A stretch of 60,229 nt of DNA from Pseudomonadota bacterium (lineage in GTDB: Bacteria > Desulfobacterota > Binatia > Binatales > Binataceae), in assembly GCA_021323675.1 (NCBI GenBank), contig JAJPKP010000079.1, forward strand, positions 1 to 60,229, written 5' to 3'. The notes under the pieces are model-generated. The model was given only the letters and a program-made list of their open reading frames with translations, was not told the origin of the DNA and ran no database searches. Position 1 is the stretch's first letter, and each line of letters starts with the position of its first letter. Shown here piece after piece: positions 7,405 through 16,718 of the stretch. Made by a program: the position numbers and the translations under genes.

Positions 7405-9629
7405 CCTACGGCTTTCGCAAATTGCAAGTTTCTTACCGGAAACTCGATGATGAATCTACTTCCACGCGGCTTGTTGTCGGTGACGCGGACAAACCCTTGA
7501 TGGTCGGCGGCGATGGCCGAGACTATCGCCAGGCCGAGTCCGGTACCGCCCTTCTTGCTCGAAAAATACGGCTCAAAAATCCGGGTCCTGAGCCGCGGAT
7601 CGATTCCAGGACCGTTGTCGAGGACTTCGAGAGTCGCAAGGCCTCCGCCCGATTGCAGCGTCGTACGGACCTCGATGCGCGGTTTGTCGCCATTCAGGTT
7701 GTAGCTGGTAGCGGCGCTGACGGCGTTATCGAGCAGGTTCACGAGCGCCCGCTTCATCGCCTCGCGGTCGATCATCAGCTCCGGCATCCGGGGCGCGAGA
7801 TCGAGTGCGAACTCGACCTCTGGATGAGCCGCGTGGAAGCTGCCCACCGTATCCGAAGCGAGCTGGTTGAGATCTCCGGGAGCCGGGGTCAGATGCGGCA
7901 TCCGCGCGAACGCGGAAAATTCGTTGACCAGCCGCTTGAGCGCCTCGACCTCGCCGATAATGGTGCGGGTGCATTCCTCGACCATCGGCGACGCGCTGCC
8001 GGCCCTGTCCACCAGTTGGCGGCGCATCCGTTCCGCGGACAACTGAATCGGCGTCAGCGGATTCTTGATCTCGTGCGCGATGCGGCGCGCGACCTCCCGC
8101 CACGCCTCCATCCGCTCGACCTTCGCAATCTGGCTCACGTCCTCGAAAAAGAGGACCGAGCCGAGCGGCTCTCCCGAGTCGTCGCTGAGTGGACTGGTTG
8201 TCATCATCAGCTCCGCCTCGCCGCCTCCCGCATCGAGCTTCACCGTGGCACGGGTTTCCGCCGGCCGCGTGGCGGCGGCAAGGGTGTCGTCAAGAATATG
8301 CGCCAGCGAAGGCTGAAAGGCGTTCCGATAGTGGCGTCCGATTGTGTTGTCCGCCTTCAGGCTGAGCAGGCGCTCAGCGCACGGATTTATCGTCGTTATG
8401 ATGCCTTCGGGATCGAGTCCGACCACGCCTGCGGAAACGTTCTCCAGCAACGTTTCCGTGTAGCGGCGGCGATGTTCGAGCTCGGCGGCCGACGCGCGCA
8501 GGTCGGCGGTCATCCGGTTGAAGGAGCTGATGAGACGGCCTATCTCATCGTCGCCCACCTGCGGGATCGAGTAGTTGAGATTGCCGCCCGCGATCGCCTG
8601 CGTTCCCTGCAGCAGCCGCTTGATCGGAACCGTAATTCCCCGCGCCAGGTACATCCCGAACCAGCTAGCCAGCAGCACGACCACCAGGCCGATGAGAATC
8701 AGGGCGATAATATAACTGTTCAGAATTGGCTGGCGCAGGATGCGCAGTTGAGAATAGTCCTCCGCCGACTTCGAGATTCCGGACGCGCGAGTCGCGAGGC
8801 TTCGCGGCAGGTAGTAGTCCACCACCACCGCTCCGACCACGTTGTCCGACTCGGGCGAGGCATAGATGGGCGCGGTGCCGCGAATCACGTCGGAGTTGCC
8901 AAGCCGGTCGGTGCGAGTCATCACCTGCCCCTTCAACGTGTCGCGCAGGATCGCCGCATCCGGCGCCACTCCTATTCCGGTCGGCGTGCGCGGACTCAGC
9001 GCGATAAGCAAGAGCTTGCGGTCCGCCGAGAAAATTTCGATCGTGCCGAGGTTGTATTCCTGCTGGCGCTTGTCGATGAAATCTTTGAGTCCGGATCGCC
9101 CTTGCGCCGAGAGCAGTTGGCGCGACGCGATCTGCTCGGCCAGGACCCGCGCGAAGTGCGATGCATTGTTGGCCGAGTTCAGGTAGTAGGTCCGGGCGAT
9201 TTCCAGCGAGTCGTCCAGCACCTGCTGATACTCGGGCGTGAACCAGCTCGAGATGTTGGCATTGAGGAAAACTCCCGACACATAAAGCAGAAACGCGCTC
9301 GGCACCAGCGCTACCGCGATAAACCCGGCCACCAGGCGCACCTGAAACCGCGATCCGATTAGGCCGCGGCGCCGCTCGAAAATAACCTTCGCGACGTTGC
9401 GCCCCACCAGAAACAGCAACAAGCCGAGCAGCAGAAAGCTCAGGTTGAAGAGCGAGATGACCGCAAGGTTGGAGACTAAAGACGTATGGCGCGAAAGCGG
9501 CGGCAACTCCGTCTGCGCCAGGACGAACGCTACCAGCGTCGCCGCGGCAATTCCCACCGCGATGAGCTCGCGCCTGCGCCGCTTCAGTTCGGCGCGCCGG
9601 TAAGCGGGATCGGCCACTCGCGTCGGCAT
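7401..9629 (-). CDS. NtrY-type membrane sensor histidine kinase
   Basis: A 742-residue sensor kinase. There are three N-terminal hydrophobic segments (about 22-40, 52-77, 96-118), a periplasmic or extracytoplasmic sensing part (about 120-300), another membrane segment (303-325), HAMP (about 326-380), PAS (about 390-500), then a HisKA domain with phosphoacceptor H519 in R-I-A-H-E-I-K-N-P-L. The ATPase domain has an N box around N635 (N-L-L-D-N-A), D-N-G-P-G-I and G-G-T-G-L-G-L. This order is that of NtrY. Its stop overlaps the start of the receiver-LpxC gene, and its start lies one base after the DUF2905 gene. Overlap and gene order make the receiver-LpxC protein the likely phosphotransfer partner. 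Confidence 0.92.
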   Translation of the reverse strand: MPTRVADPAYRRAELKRRRRELIAVGIAAATLVAFVLAQTELPPLSRHTSLVSNLAVISLFNLSFLLLGLLLFLVGRNVAKVIFERRRGLIGSRFQVRLVAGFIAVALVPSAFLLYVSGVFLNANISSWFTPEYQQVLDDSLEIARTYYLNSANNASHFARVLAEQIASRQLLSAQGRSGLKDFIDKRQQEYNLGTIEIFSADRKLLLIALSPRTPTGIGVAPDAAILRDTLKGQVMTRTDRLGNSDVIRGTAPIYASPESDNVVGAVVVDYYLPRSLATRASGISKSAEDYSQLRILRQPILNSYIIALILIGLVVVLLASWFGMYLARGITVPIKRLLQGTQAIAGGNLNYSIPQVGDDEIGRLISSFNRMTADLRASAAELEHRRRYTETLLENVSAGVVGLDPEGIITTINPCAERLLSLKADNTIGRHYRNAFQPSLAHILDDTLAAATRPAETRATVKLDAGGGEAELMMTTSPLSDDSGEPLGSVLFFEDVSQIAKVERMEAWREVARRIAHEIKNPLTPIQLSAERMRRQLVDRAGSASPMVEECTRTIIGEVEALKRLVNEFSAFARMPHLTPAPGDLNQLASDTVGSFHAAHPEVEFALDLAPRMPELMIDREAMKRALVNLLDNAVSAATSYNLNGDKPRIEVRTTLQSGGGLATLEVLDNGPGIDPRLRTRIFEPYFSSKKGGTGLGLAIVSAIAADHQGFVRVTDNKPRGSRFIIEFPVRNLQFAKAVG

Positions 9630-9630
9630 T

Positions 9631-9843
9631 CTATCGTCTCAACAGCGCCAGGATCAGCGACACGACGATGCTCAGGATGATGCAGGTTGTCAGGGGAAAA
9701 TAGAAGCTCGCGCCACCGCGCCGGATGTAAATATCGCCCGGAAGTTTCCCAAGATAGGGCACCTGCCCGGCTCCCCACAGGAGAGCACCCGCCGCGATCA
9801 GCAGGATCCCCAGAAGGACAAGTGTTTTCCCAAACGGCGCCAT
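9631..9843 (-). CDS. DUF2905 family small membrane protein
   Basis: A 70-residue protein with two hydrophobic helices (about 7-27 and 48-67) joined by a polar loop containing L-G-K-L-P-G-D-I-Y-I-R-R-G. This loop is diagnostic of DUF2905, a widespread small inner-membrane family without assigned function. It ends one base before the ntrY-like start, so it is part of the same transcription unit. Confidence 0.85.
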   Translation of the reverse strand: MAPFGKTLVLLGILLIAAGALLWGAGQVPYLGKLPGDIYIRRGGASFYFPLTTCIILSIVVSLILALLRR

Positions 9844-9912
9844 AAGCGCCTCAATTGTATAAGACCCTGCGCCCCGGCAACATGGCCCAATCCCGGGCCT
9901 TTATACATCGTC

Positions 9913-12015
9913 CTACGCGTGCGCGTGCTGCTTGCTCGCCTCCCGGGCGGCGTTCGTCTCCTTGATGATCTTCTCGGCGACCACAGGCGGGGCTTCTTCG
10001 TAATGGGAGAAATGCTGCTCGAAGGAGCCTCGCCCCGAGGTGATCGAGCGCAGGTCGGGAGCGTACTTGAGCACCTCCGACATCGGGACCATCGCCTTGA
10101 TAACCTGGCCGCTTCCCTTGGTCTCCATCCCGAGCACCTTGCCGCGCCGCGAGTTCAGATCGCCGATCACGTCGCCCATGCACTCATCCGGGCACGACAC
10201 TTCGAGCGCCACAATCGGTTCGAGGATGATGGGCTTGGCCTTTTCGAGGGCCGCCTTGAGACCCATCGAAGCCGCGATCTGGAAGGCCATGTCCGACGAA
10301 TCGACATCGTGGTAACTGCCGTCATAGACCGTGACCTTGACGTCAATCATCGGGTAGCCGGCGAGAAACCCTTCAGCCAGCGTATTGCGTACTCCTTTTT
10401 CGACCGAAGGAATGAAGTTGCGGGGAATTGCACCGCCGACGATTTTGTCTTCGAATTCGAAACCCTTTCCGCGCGGCAGCGGCTCGACTCGAAGCCAGCA
10501 ATCGCCATACTGGCCGCGTCCGCCGGATTGTTTCTTGTACTTGCCCTGCGCTTCCGCGCGGCCTTTGATGGCTTCCTTGTAGGGAACCTTGGGAGCCTGA
10601 AGCTCGACCTCGACGTTGAATTTCCGCTTGAGCTTCTCGACCGTAACCTCGATATGCATCTGCCCCGTCCCGGACAGGATGATCTCGCGGGTTTGCGGAT
10701 CCCGATGCATTTCGAGGGCGGTGTCCTCTTCCACCAGCTTCTGCAACGCGGCCGACGCCTTTTCTTCATCGCCCTTCGACTTGGGCCGGATCGCGAACGA
10801 GATCACCGGAGCCGGACGAACGGGCGGTTCGAACAGCACGGGAGATTTTTCATCGCAAAGCGTGTCGCCGGTGGCGGTGTCCTTGAGCTTGGCCACCGCC
10901 ACGATTTCCCCGGGCAGGGCGGCAGCCAGCGGGGACTGCTTTTTGCCCTCGAGCCGGAGCAATTGCCCGAAGCGCTCCTTCGACTCACGGCTCGCGTTCA
11001 GCACCGACGCGTCGCTCTGCGCGCGCCCCGAGATAACCCGGAAGATTGAGAGCTTGCCCGCGAACGGATCGATCACGGTTTTGAAAACCAGCGCCGAGAA
11101 AGGCGCGCCGGGATCAGCGGCACGCTCGATCGTCTCAGCGCTCTTGGGATTCTGCGCTTTCGCGGGCGGGCGCTCGTTCGGCGCCGGCAACAGAGATGCG
11201 ATTGCGTCGAGCAGCGGGCCCACTCCGATATTCTTTGTGCCCGACCCGCAGAACACCGGGGTCACTTTGCCTGCGGACACCGCCGCGCGAAGGGCCGCGC
11301 GCACCTTCTCTTCCGGCAGCGTGCCCTTGTCGAGGTATTCCTCCAAAAGCTCATCGTCAGTTTCCGCGATCGCCTCGAACAGAGCGGCGCGAGCTTTTTC
11401 CGCGCGCTCCTTCAGATCCTTTGAAAGCTCATCTTCTCTCGGCTTGCCTGACGCATCGGCATAGACAAGCGCCTTCATCGCGAGAATATCGATGACCCCG
11501 CTGAAGCCCGTCTCTTCTCCGATCGGAAGCGTCAACGCCACCGGCCTCGCCTGCAGATGCTTCTCGAGATCGGCCAGGGCCGCATCGAAACTCGTCCGCT
11601 CCCGGTCGAGCCGTGAGACAAACGCAAGGCGCGGCAGACCGCCTTCGCAGAGCGCGTTCCAGATTTTTTCGGACTCGACCTTGAGATCGCCGCCCGGCGA
11701 CACCAGGAGGACCGCGCTGTCGACCGCTCGCAAGGTGTTGAATGTGTCAGGAAGAAAGGCGCTGTAGCCGGGCGTGTTTGCGAGTATGACTTCCGTGCGC
11801 TTCCAGTTCAGATGGTGGAACGAGGAGCTGATCGTTACCCCGCGCTGAAGCTCCTCCGGCTCAAAGTCCATCACCGCGGTGCCGTCGTCGGGACGGCCCA
11901 GGCGCGTCGTCGTTCCAGCGGTGAAGAGCATCGCCTCGGCAAGCTGGCTCTTTCCGGCGCCACCCTGGCCTACAATCGCGATGGTTCTAAGCCGCCCGAG
12001 TTCCTCCACAGCCAT
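9913..12015 (-). CDS. EF-G-like translational GTPase paralogue (FusA2 type) with altered G motifs
   Basis: The 700-residue protein has the EF-G domain order: G domain, domain II, and the domain III-V region with Y-K-E-A-I and the G-R-G-Q-Y-G-D segment typical of EF-G domain IV. It belongs to the EF-G-like group (FusA2) whose function is unsettled. G1 is G-Q-G-G-A-G-K-S (16-23) and G2 Thr is T61 in R-G-V-T-I-S. G3, normally D-T-P-G, is N80-T-P-G, and G4, normally N-K-x-D, is S134-R-L-D137. GTP hydrolysis and nucleotide specificity may therefore be weakened. A Shine-Dalgarno (GAGGTAG) precedes the ATG. It is not the housekeeping EF-G; no str operon genes are nearby. Confidence 0.86.
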   Translation of the reverse strand: MAVEELGRLRTIAIVGQGGAGKSQLAEAMLFTAGTTTRLGRPDDGTAVMDFEPEELQRGVTISSSFHHLNWKRTEVILANTPGYSAFLPDTFNTLRAVDSAVLLVSPGGDLKVESEKIWNALCEGGLPRLAFVSRLDRERTSFDAALADLEKHLQARPVALTLPIGEETGFSGVIDILAMKALVYADASGKPREDELSKDLKERAEKARAALFEAIAETDDELLEEYLDKGTLPEEKVRAALRAAVSAGKVTPVFCGSGTKNIGVGPLLDAIASLLPAPNERPPAKAQNPKSAETIERAADPGAPFSALVFKTVIDPFAGKLSIFRVISGRAQSDASVLNASRESKERFGQLLRLEGKKQSPLAAALPGEIVAVAKLKDTATGDTLCDEKSPVLFEPPVRPAPVISFAIRPKSKGDEEKASAALQKLVEEDTALEMHRDPQTREIILSGTGQMHIEVTVEKLKRKFNVEVELQAPKVPYKEAIKGRAEAQGKYKKQSGGRGQYGDCWLRVEPLPRGKGFEFEDKIVGGAIPRNFIPSVEKGVRNTLAEGFLAGYPMIDVKVTVYDGSYHDVDSSDMAFQIAASMGLKAALEKAKPIILEPIVALEVSCPDECMGDVIGDLNSRRGKVLGMETKGSGQVIKAMVPMSEVLKYAPDLRSITSGRGSFEQHFSHYEEAPPVVAEKIIKETNAAREASKQHAHA

Positions 12016-12125
12016 AGGAGCTACCTCTCAAAATATAAATTCAGGTCCGGCAGCCCTGCACCCACATTCGCGGAACCGCCCGGACTCTCTGTTCACTTCA
12101 TGTCAGTCATCCGATCCATCCGAGA

Positions 12126-12926
12126 TCATTCGTACGCACCCTCGATACTGACGTCGCCGGCCAGAATTCTGCGCGGCCCGTCTCCCACTTCGAGCACCAG
12201 CGCGCCATCCGAATCGATTCCCCTCACGATTCCGGATTCGCGCCGGGGACCATCGACGACCGTCACCCTCTTTCCGGTCAATGCCGAAAACCGCTCCCAC
12301 TGAGGGCGCATCGCGTCGAAGCCGTGCGTTACGACTTCCATATAGCGATAGTCGAGCAGAGTGAAAAGCGAATTCGCGATTTCGATCCGATCGCACGGAT
12401 GTCCCACGGCGATACGGAGCGAGGTCGCCTTGGTGCGCAACTCGGCGGGAATGTCCTCGATCGCAAGGTTTATGTTGATTCCAATACCGAGCAGGACGCA
12501 CTCCAGTTCCTGGCGCGAGTTGGTGACCGCTTCCGCGATGATGCCTCCCGCCTTGCGCCCCTTGAGCCAAACGTCATTCGGCCATTTGAGCGAGACCAGA
12601 CCGGCGGCCTGCCGCTCAATCGCTTCGGCGGCCGCGATTCCAGCGACCAGACTGAGACGCGGCACCTCGCCCAGAGGAATCCGGGGGCGGAGGATTATCG
12701 TGCAGTAGAGATTCAAGCCGGCGGGCGAATGCCACGAGCGGCCCATCCGCCCGCGCCCCGCGGTCTGGCGCTCGGCGATCACCACGAGCCCCTGCGGACC
12801 GCCGCCTGCCGCAAACGTGCGCGCCGCCTCCTGCGTCGAGTCGAGCTCGTCGAAATAATGGATGCGACATCCGATTCGCCCCGGCACTCCGTTCTCGATC
12901 GACCTGTATGGATTGCCGGACTGCAT
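12126..12926 (-). CDS. birA: biotin-[acetyl-CoA-carboxylase] ligase, catalytic-only BirA
   Basis: A 266-residue biotin protein ligase, which activates biotin as biotinyl-AMP and attaches it to carboxylase carrier proteins. The biotin-binding loop G-R-G-R-M-G-R-x-W sits near residues 77-85, preceded by the substrate-gripping D-S-T-Q-E-A segment and followed by K-W-P-N-D-V-W and K-x-G-G-I (catalytic lysine). The N-terminal winged-helix repressor domain of E. coli BirA is missing, so this form cannot act as the classical bio-operon repressor. It follows nadC by 36 bp on the same strand. Confidence 0.93.
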   Translation of the reverse strand: MQSGNPYRSIENGVPGRIGCRIHYFDELDSTQEAARTFAAGGGPQGLVVIAERQTAGRGRMGRSWHSPAGLNLYCTIILRPRIPLGEVPRLSLVAGIAAAEAIERQAAGLVSLKWPNDVWLKGRKAGGIIAEAVTNSRQELECVLLGIGININLAIEDIPAELRTKATSLRIAVGHPCDRIEIANSLFTLLDYRYMEVVTHGFDAMRPQWERFSALTGKRVTVVDGPRRESGIVRGIDSDGALVLEVGDGPRRILAGDVSIEGAYE

Positions 12927-12962
12927 CGTGCGACCAATCGCGAGCCCGCCCGCTCGCGCGCG

Positions 12963-13814
12963 TCAGAGGCTCTCGATTCTCATGCTCAGATCCATGGCGC
13001 GGGCCGAATGGGTGAGAGCGCCGACCGATATCAAATCGACCCCGGCCTCGGCAATCGAGCGCACCGTCTCCAGCGTCACCCCTCCCGAGACCTCGAGCAG
13101 GAGGTCGGGGCCGACCTGCGCGCGGGCGCGCCGGATGTCATCAAGCGTCATGTTATCGAGCAGGATAGCGTCGGCGCCGGCAGTGCGGGCTTCCTCGACC
13201 TGGGCGAGCGTTTCGCATTCGACCTCGATCAGAAAGGTGTGGGGCGCAAACTTGCGGGCGCGGTCGATGGCGCGGGTAATCGATCCCGAAGCGGCAATAT
13301 GGTTGTCCTTGATCAGAATTCCGCTGTCCAGGCCGAACCGATGATTTCGTCCTCCCCCGATCCGCACCGCGTATTTTTCGAGCGCGCGAAGCCCCGGATG
13401 GGTCTTGCGGGTATCCACGATCTGAGCGCGGGTGCCGGCGACCGCGTCGACAAACTTGCGGGTCAGGGTCGCAATTCCCGAGAGCAACTGAACGAAGTTG
13501 AGAGCTACGCGCTCACCGGTGAGCAACCCCGACATCTCTCCCTCGAATTCTCCGACGATCATCCGGTTTCTCAGCCGGGAACCCTCGTCTGCCAGCTTGA
13601 GGACCTGGGGCGCCGACCCGGTCATCGTGAATACTCGTTCGAAGACAAAAGCGCCGGCCAGAACTATCTCCGGTTCCTTTACTTGTATTCGGGCGCGTCC
13701 ACGCTTGCCGGAGGGCACCGTGGCGCGCGTGGTCAGGTCGCCATGCCCGACATCTTCGGCAAGCGCCCGCTCGATAGCATCGTCAAGTTCAATCACGCTC
13801 AGGAGTTCCATCAT
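12963..13814 (-). CDS. nadC: nicotinate-nucleotide pyrophosphorylase (carboxylating)
   Basis: The 283-residue product is quinolinate phosphoribosyltransferase, which makes nicotinate mononucleotide from quinolinate and PRPP in de novo NAD synthesis. Family landmarks are clear: E-D-V-G-H-G-D-L-T-T near residue 15, R-K-T-H-P-G-L-R near 136, the K-D-N-H lysine, E-V-E-C-E-T, and the C-terminal E-V-S-G-G-V plus I-S-V-G-A-L-T-H-S phosphate site. Length is normal. It sits 32 bp downstream of valS and just upstream of birA. Confidence 0.95.
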   Translation of the reverse strand: MMELLSVIELDDAIERALAEDVGHGDLTTRATVPSGKRGRARIQVKEPEIVLAGAFVFERVFTMTGSAPQVLKLADEGSRLRNRMIVGEFEGEMSGLLTGERVALNFVQLLSGIATLTRKFVDAVAGTRAQIVDTRKTHPGLRALEKYAVRIGGGRNHRFGLDSGILIKDNHIAASGSITRAIDRARKFAPHTFLIEVECETLAQVEEARTAGADAILLDNMTLDDIRRARAQVGPDLLLEVSGGVTLETVRSIAEAGVDLISVGALTHSARAMDLSMRIESL

Positions 13815-13846
13815 CGGGCCGGCTCAATTGGACTGTCGATCTCTAT

Positions 13847-16516
13847 TCAGGCAGCCGCTTCAAGCTGCCGCAGTTGTTCGGTAAGAAGCTTGCGCTGGCT
13901 CTCCAGTTCAGCGGCGCGCTCGCGAATCTGTTCTCTCATCTCTGGCGCCGCCTTGGCCTGAAAGTCAGGATTATTCAAGCGCGCCAGATGCTGCATATGA
14001 TGGGTCGTCACTTCGTCGAGCTTTTTTCGGACCACGCCGAGAGCCTTGGCGAAATCGAACCCGTCGGGGGCCAGAACCGCCACCTCTCCCCATTCCAGCA
14101 CGGCGGTCACAGCGCCAGCGGGCAGCGAAGCTTCCGGCGCTAGGAGCTCGATATCCTCCGCCTTGGCCATCGTCAGCGCATAAGGCTTCCACTTGGAAAA
14201 TTCCGTGCTCAGATCCGCGCCGTTCAAAGCTCGAATCACGGCGCGCACCCGCTGGCCGGGATGATACCCCAGCAGCGACCGCAGTGAATTGACCGCCTCG
14301 GTAGCCGCGATGCATCGATTCATCGCGGCCAGATCCTCGCGACTGATCCACCCCTGCGAATCCGCCGCGGGAAATTTCGCGACCGCAAGATGCTTGCTCA
14401 GGCCGGGCTCGGACAGATACTCCCGGATGACCTGCCAGATCTCTTCGCTGATGAACGGCATGAACGGATGCAGCAGGCGCAGCATCCGATCGAAGCACAT
14501 CACGAGCACCCATCGCGCCGCGGCCTGGCGCTCTCCTCCGGCCTTCAGCGAATCCTTGGAAAGCTCGATGTACCAGTCGCAGAACTCGCGCCAGACGAAC
14601 CCGTAGATTGCCATCGCGGCGACGTTGAACTCGTACGCGTCGATCGCTCGGGTGACCTCCCGAACGGCCGCATCGAGGCGATCGAGTATCCATCGCTCGG
14701 CGAGGCCGAGTTGCGCCCGGTCGGCGGCGGGTAACGGCCGCGGCGCGCCTTCGAGGTTCATGATCACGAATCGCGCCGCGTTCCAGATCTTGTTGGCAAA
14801 TGCGCGCGCCGCCGCAAATCGATCGTGCGAAAGAATCACATCGCGTCCCTGCGCCGCGAGCTGCGCGAGCGTCAGCCGGACCGCGTCCGTACCGTACTGG
14901 TTCATCAGGTCCAGGGGATCGACCACGTTTCCCTTGGACTTGGTCATCTTCTTGCCGTACTCGTCGCGCACCAGCGGCGTGATGTACACATCGTGAAACG
15001 GAACATCATCCATGAATTCCAGCCCCAGCATCATCATCCGCGCGACCCAGAAAAAGATGATGTCGAAGCCGGTGATTAGCAGGCTGGTCGGATAGTACTT
15101 GCGAAGCTCCGGCGTATCGTCGGGCCATCCGAGCGTCGAGAACGGCCAGAGCCCCGAGCTGAACCAGGTGTCGAGAACGTCATCGTCCTGCACCAGGTCG
15201 TGGCCACCGCACTCTTCGCATTTCTCCGGGCGTTCCTCGGCTACCGCCAGATGATTGCAGCGATCGCAGCGGAAGGCCGGAATCCGGTGGCCCCACCAAA
15301 GCTGGCGGGAGATGCACCAGTCGTGGACGTTTTCCATCCATTCGAAAAACGTCCTTTCCCAACGCTTCGGGAAAAACGTGGTGCGTCCGTCCCGCACCGC
15401 CGCCATCGACCGTTCCGCCATCTCGCGCACCCGCACGAACCACTGCTCGGAGAGAAGCGGCTCGATAACCGTGTCGCATCGCGAGCACACGCCGACCTTG
15501 TTCGGATGGGGCTCGATCTTTTCGAGCAATCCCTGGGCGCGCAGGTCTTCCACGATCTGGCGGCGAGCATCATCGCGCCCCAGCCCCTGGTAAACGCCCG
15601 CGTTCTCGTTCATCCGCGCACGCGCATCCATCACGCCGATCTGTTCGAGTCCGTGGCGTTTGCCGATTTCGAAGTCGTTCAGATCGTGACCCGGAGTAAC
15701 CTTGACCGCTCCGGTCCCGAACTTCGGGTCCACTGCGGAGTCGGCGATGACTTTTATCTCCCGGCCCATCAGGGGCAGCCGCAGCATTCTGCCCGCGATC
15801 GACTTGTAACGATCGTCCTCGGGATTGACGGCCACGGCCGTGTCTCCCAGCATCGTCTCGGGCCGGGTCGTTGCGACCGTGACATATCCGGTTGCGTCGG
15901 CAAACGGGTACTTGATGTACCAAAGGCTGGATTGCGCTTCCTTGTGATCGACTTCGAGATCGGAGATCGCGCTTTCGCATCGCGGGCACCAGTTGATGAG
16001 CCGGCGATCGCGATATATCAGCCCGCGCTTGAACAGCTCGACGAAGGTCCGGTTGACCGCTCGCGACAGGCCCGGATCGAGGGTGAATCGCTCGCGGCTC
16101 CAGTCGCACGATGCGCCCAGGCGGCGGAGTTGGAGAAGAATCTTTCCGCCCTTCTCCTCGCGCCATTGCCATACGCGATCGAGGAACTTGTCCCGGCCCA
16201 ACTGATGGCGATTCTTGCCTTCTCTGGCGAGGTCCTTTTCAACCGCGTTCTGGGTCGCGATGCCCGCGTGATCCGTGCCCGGCAGCCACAGGGTGTTGTA
16301 GCCCTGCATCCGCCGTGTGCGGACGATGATGTCATGAAGGGTAGCGTTTAGTGCGTGGCCCAGATGAAGTTGGCCGGTGACGTTCGGGGGCGGAATTACA
16401 ATCGAGAAGATCGGACCTTCGCGATCGGGGTCCGCCTTGAAGTATCCGAGATCGATCCAGGTCTGAAACCAGCGTTCTTCGGCTGCCTTGGGGTCGTAGG
16501 TTTTGCTTAGTTCCAC
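13847..16516 (-). CDS. valS: valyl-tRNA synthetase
   Basis: This class I aminoacyl-tRNA synthetase (about 889 residues) charges tRNA-Val in the cytoplasm. It has the HIGH-type motif P-P-N-V-T-G-Q-L-H-L-G-H, the KMSKS-type motif K-K-M-T-K-S-K-G, the zinc-cysteine insert (about C-D-R-C and C-E-E-C), and a C-terminal coiled coil ending in L-R-Q-L-E-A. The open frame runs upstream to 16813, but that part covers the promoter and a divergent gene. I place the start at GTG 16516 (V-E-L-S-K-T-Y-D) because family similarity begins there; TTG at 16522 is a near alternative. It heads a long minus-strand operon. Confidence 0.95.
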   Translation of the reverse strand: MELSKTYDPKAAEERWFQTWIDLGYFKADPDREGPIFSIVIPPPNVTGQLHLGHALNATLHDIIVRTRRMQGYNTLWLPGTDHAGIATQNAVEKDLAREGKNRHQLGRDKFLDRVWQWREEKGGKILLQLRRLGASCDWSRERFTLDPGLSRAVNRTFVELFKRGLIYRDRRLINWCPRCESAISDLEVDHKEAQSSLWYIKYPFADATGYVTVATTRPETMLGDTAVAVNPEDDRYKSIAGRMLRLPLMGREIKVIADSAVDPKFGTGAVKVTPGHDLNDFEIGKRHGLEQIGVMDARARMNENAGVYQGLGRDDARRQIVEDLRAQGLLEKIEPHPNKVGVCSRCDTVIEPLLSEQWFVRVREMAERSMAAVRDGRTTFFPKRWERTFFEWMENVHDWCISRQLWWGHRIPAFRCDRCNHLAVAEERPEKCEECGGHDLVQDDDVLDTWFSSGLWPFSTLGWPDDTPELRKYYPTSLLITGFDIIFFWVARMMMLGLEFMDDVPFHDVYITPLVRDEYGKKMTKSKGNVVDPLDLMNQYGTDAVRLTLAQLAAQGRDVILSHDRFAAARAFANKIWNAARFVIMNLEGAPRPLPAADRAQLGLAERWILDRLDAAVREVTRAIDAYEFNVAAMAIYGFVWREFCDWYIELSKDSLKAGGERQAAARWVLVMCFDRMLRLLHPFMPFISEEIWQVIREYLSEPGLSKHLAVAKFPAADSQGWISREDLAAMNRCIAATEAVNSLRSLLGYHPGQRVRAVIRALNGADLSTEFSKWKPYALTMAKAEDIELLAPEASLPAGAVTAVLEWGEVAVLAPDGFDFAKALGVVRKKLDEVTTHHMQHLARLNNPDFQAKAAPEMREQIRERAAELESQRKLLTEQLRQLEAAA

Positions 16517-16579
16517 TGACAAACTATCCGCGTTCTGCCGGGCGCTCGAGTTCGGCCGCGGTCGCAGCGCCTGGCAAAA

Positions 16580-16608
16580 ATCATATTGGCCACAACAGCA
16601 GTCCTCAA
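16580..16608 (-). promoter_or_regulatory. sigma70-like promoter for the valS operon
   Basis: On the minus strand TTGAGG (16608-16603) is separated by exactly 17 bases from TATGAT (16585-16580). The predicted start of transcription lies roughly 55 bases before the valS start codon. Its position rules out the longer upstream reading of valS. Confidence 0.55.
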
Positions 16609-16633
16609 GCCAGAAACGACCCTTCCTTCTCAC

Positions 16634-16660
16634 TTGTAAAGTCGCCCTGCTTGATAATAT
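16634..16660 (+). promoter_or_regulatory. possible promoter for the small lipoprotein gene
   Basis: An extended -10-like element (TTGATAATAT, with TAATAT at 16655-16660) follows TTGTAA at 16634. The 15-base spacing is short, so the -10 element carries most of the weight. The lipoprotein ATG is about 60 bases downstream. Confidence 0.35.
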
Positions 16661-16718
16661 GGTGCGCAAGGCCTGCACTTCTCGGGACAGGCAGCAGACC
16701 ACCTGGAGGGGAATTTCC

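Noticed and set aside
7209..9362. 717-residue plus-strand frame opposite the sensor kinase gene
   Set aside because: Antisense shadow; His/Arg-rich without domains, while the minus strand encodes a full NtrY-type kinase.
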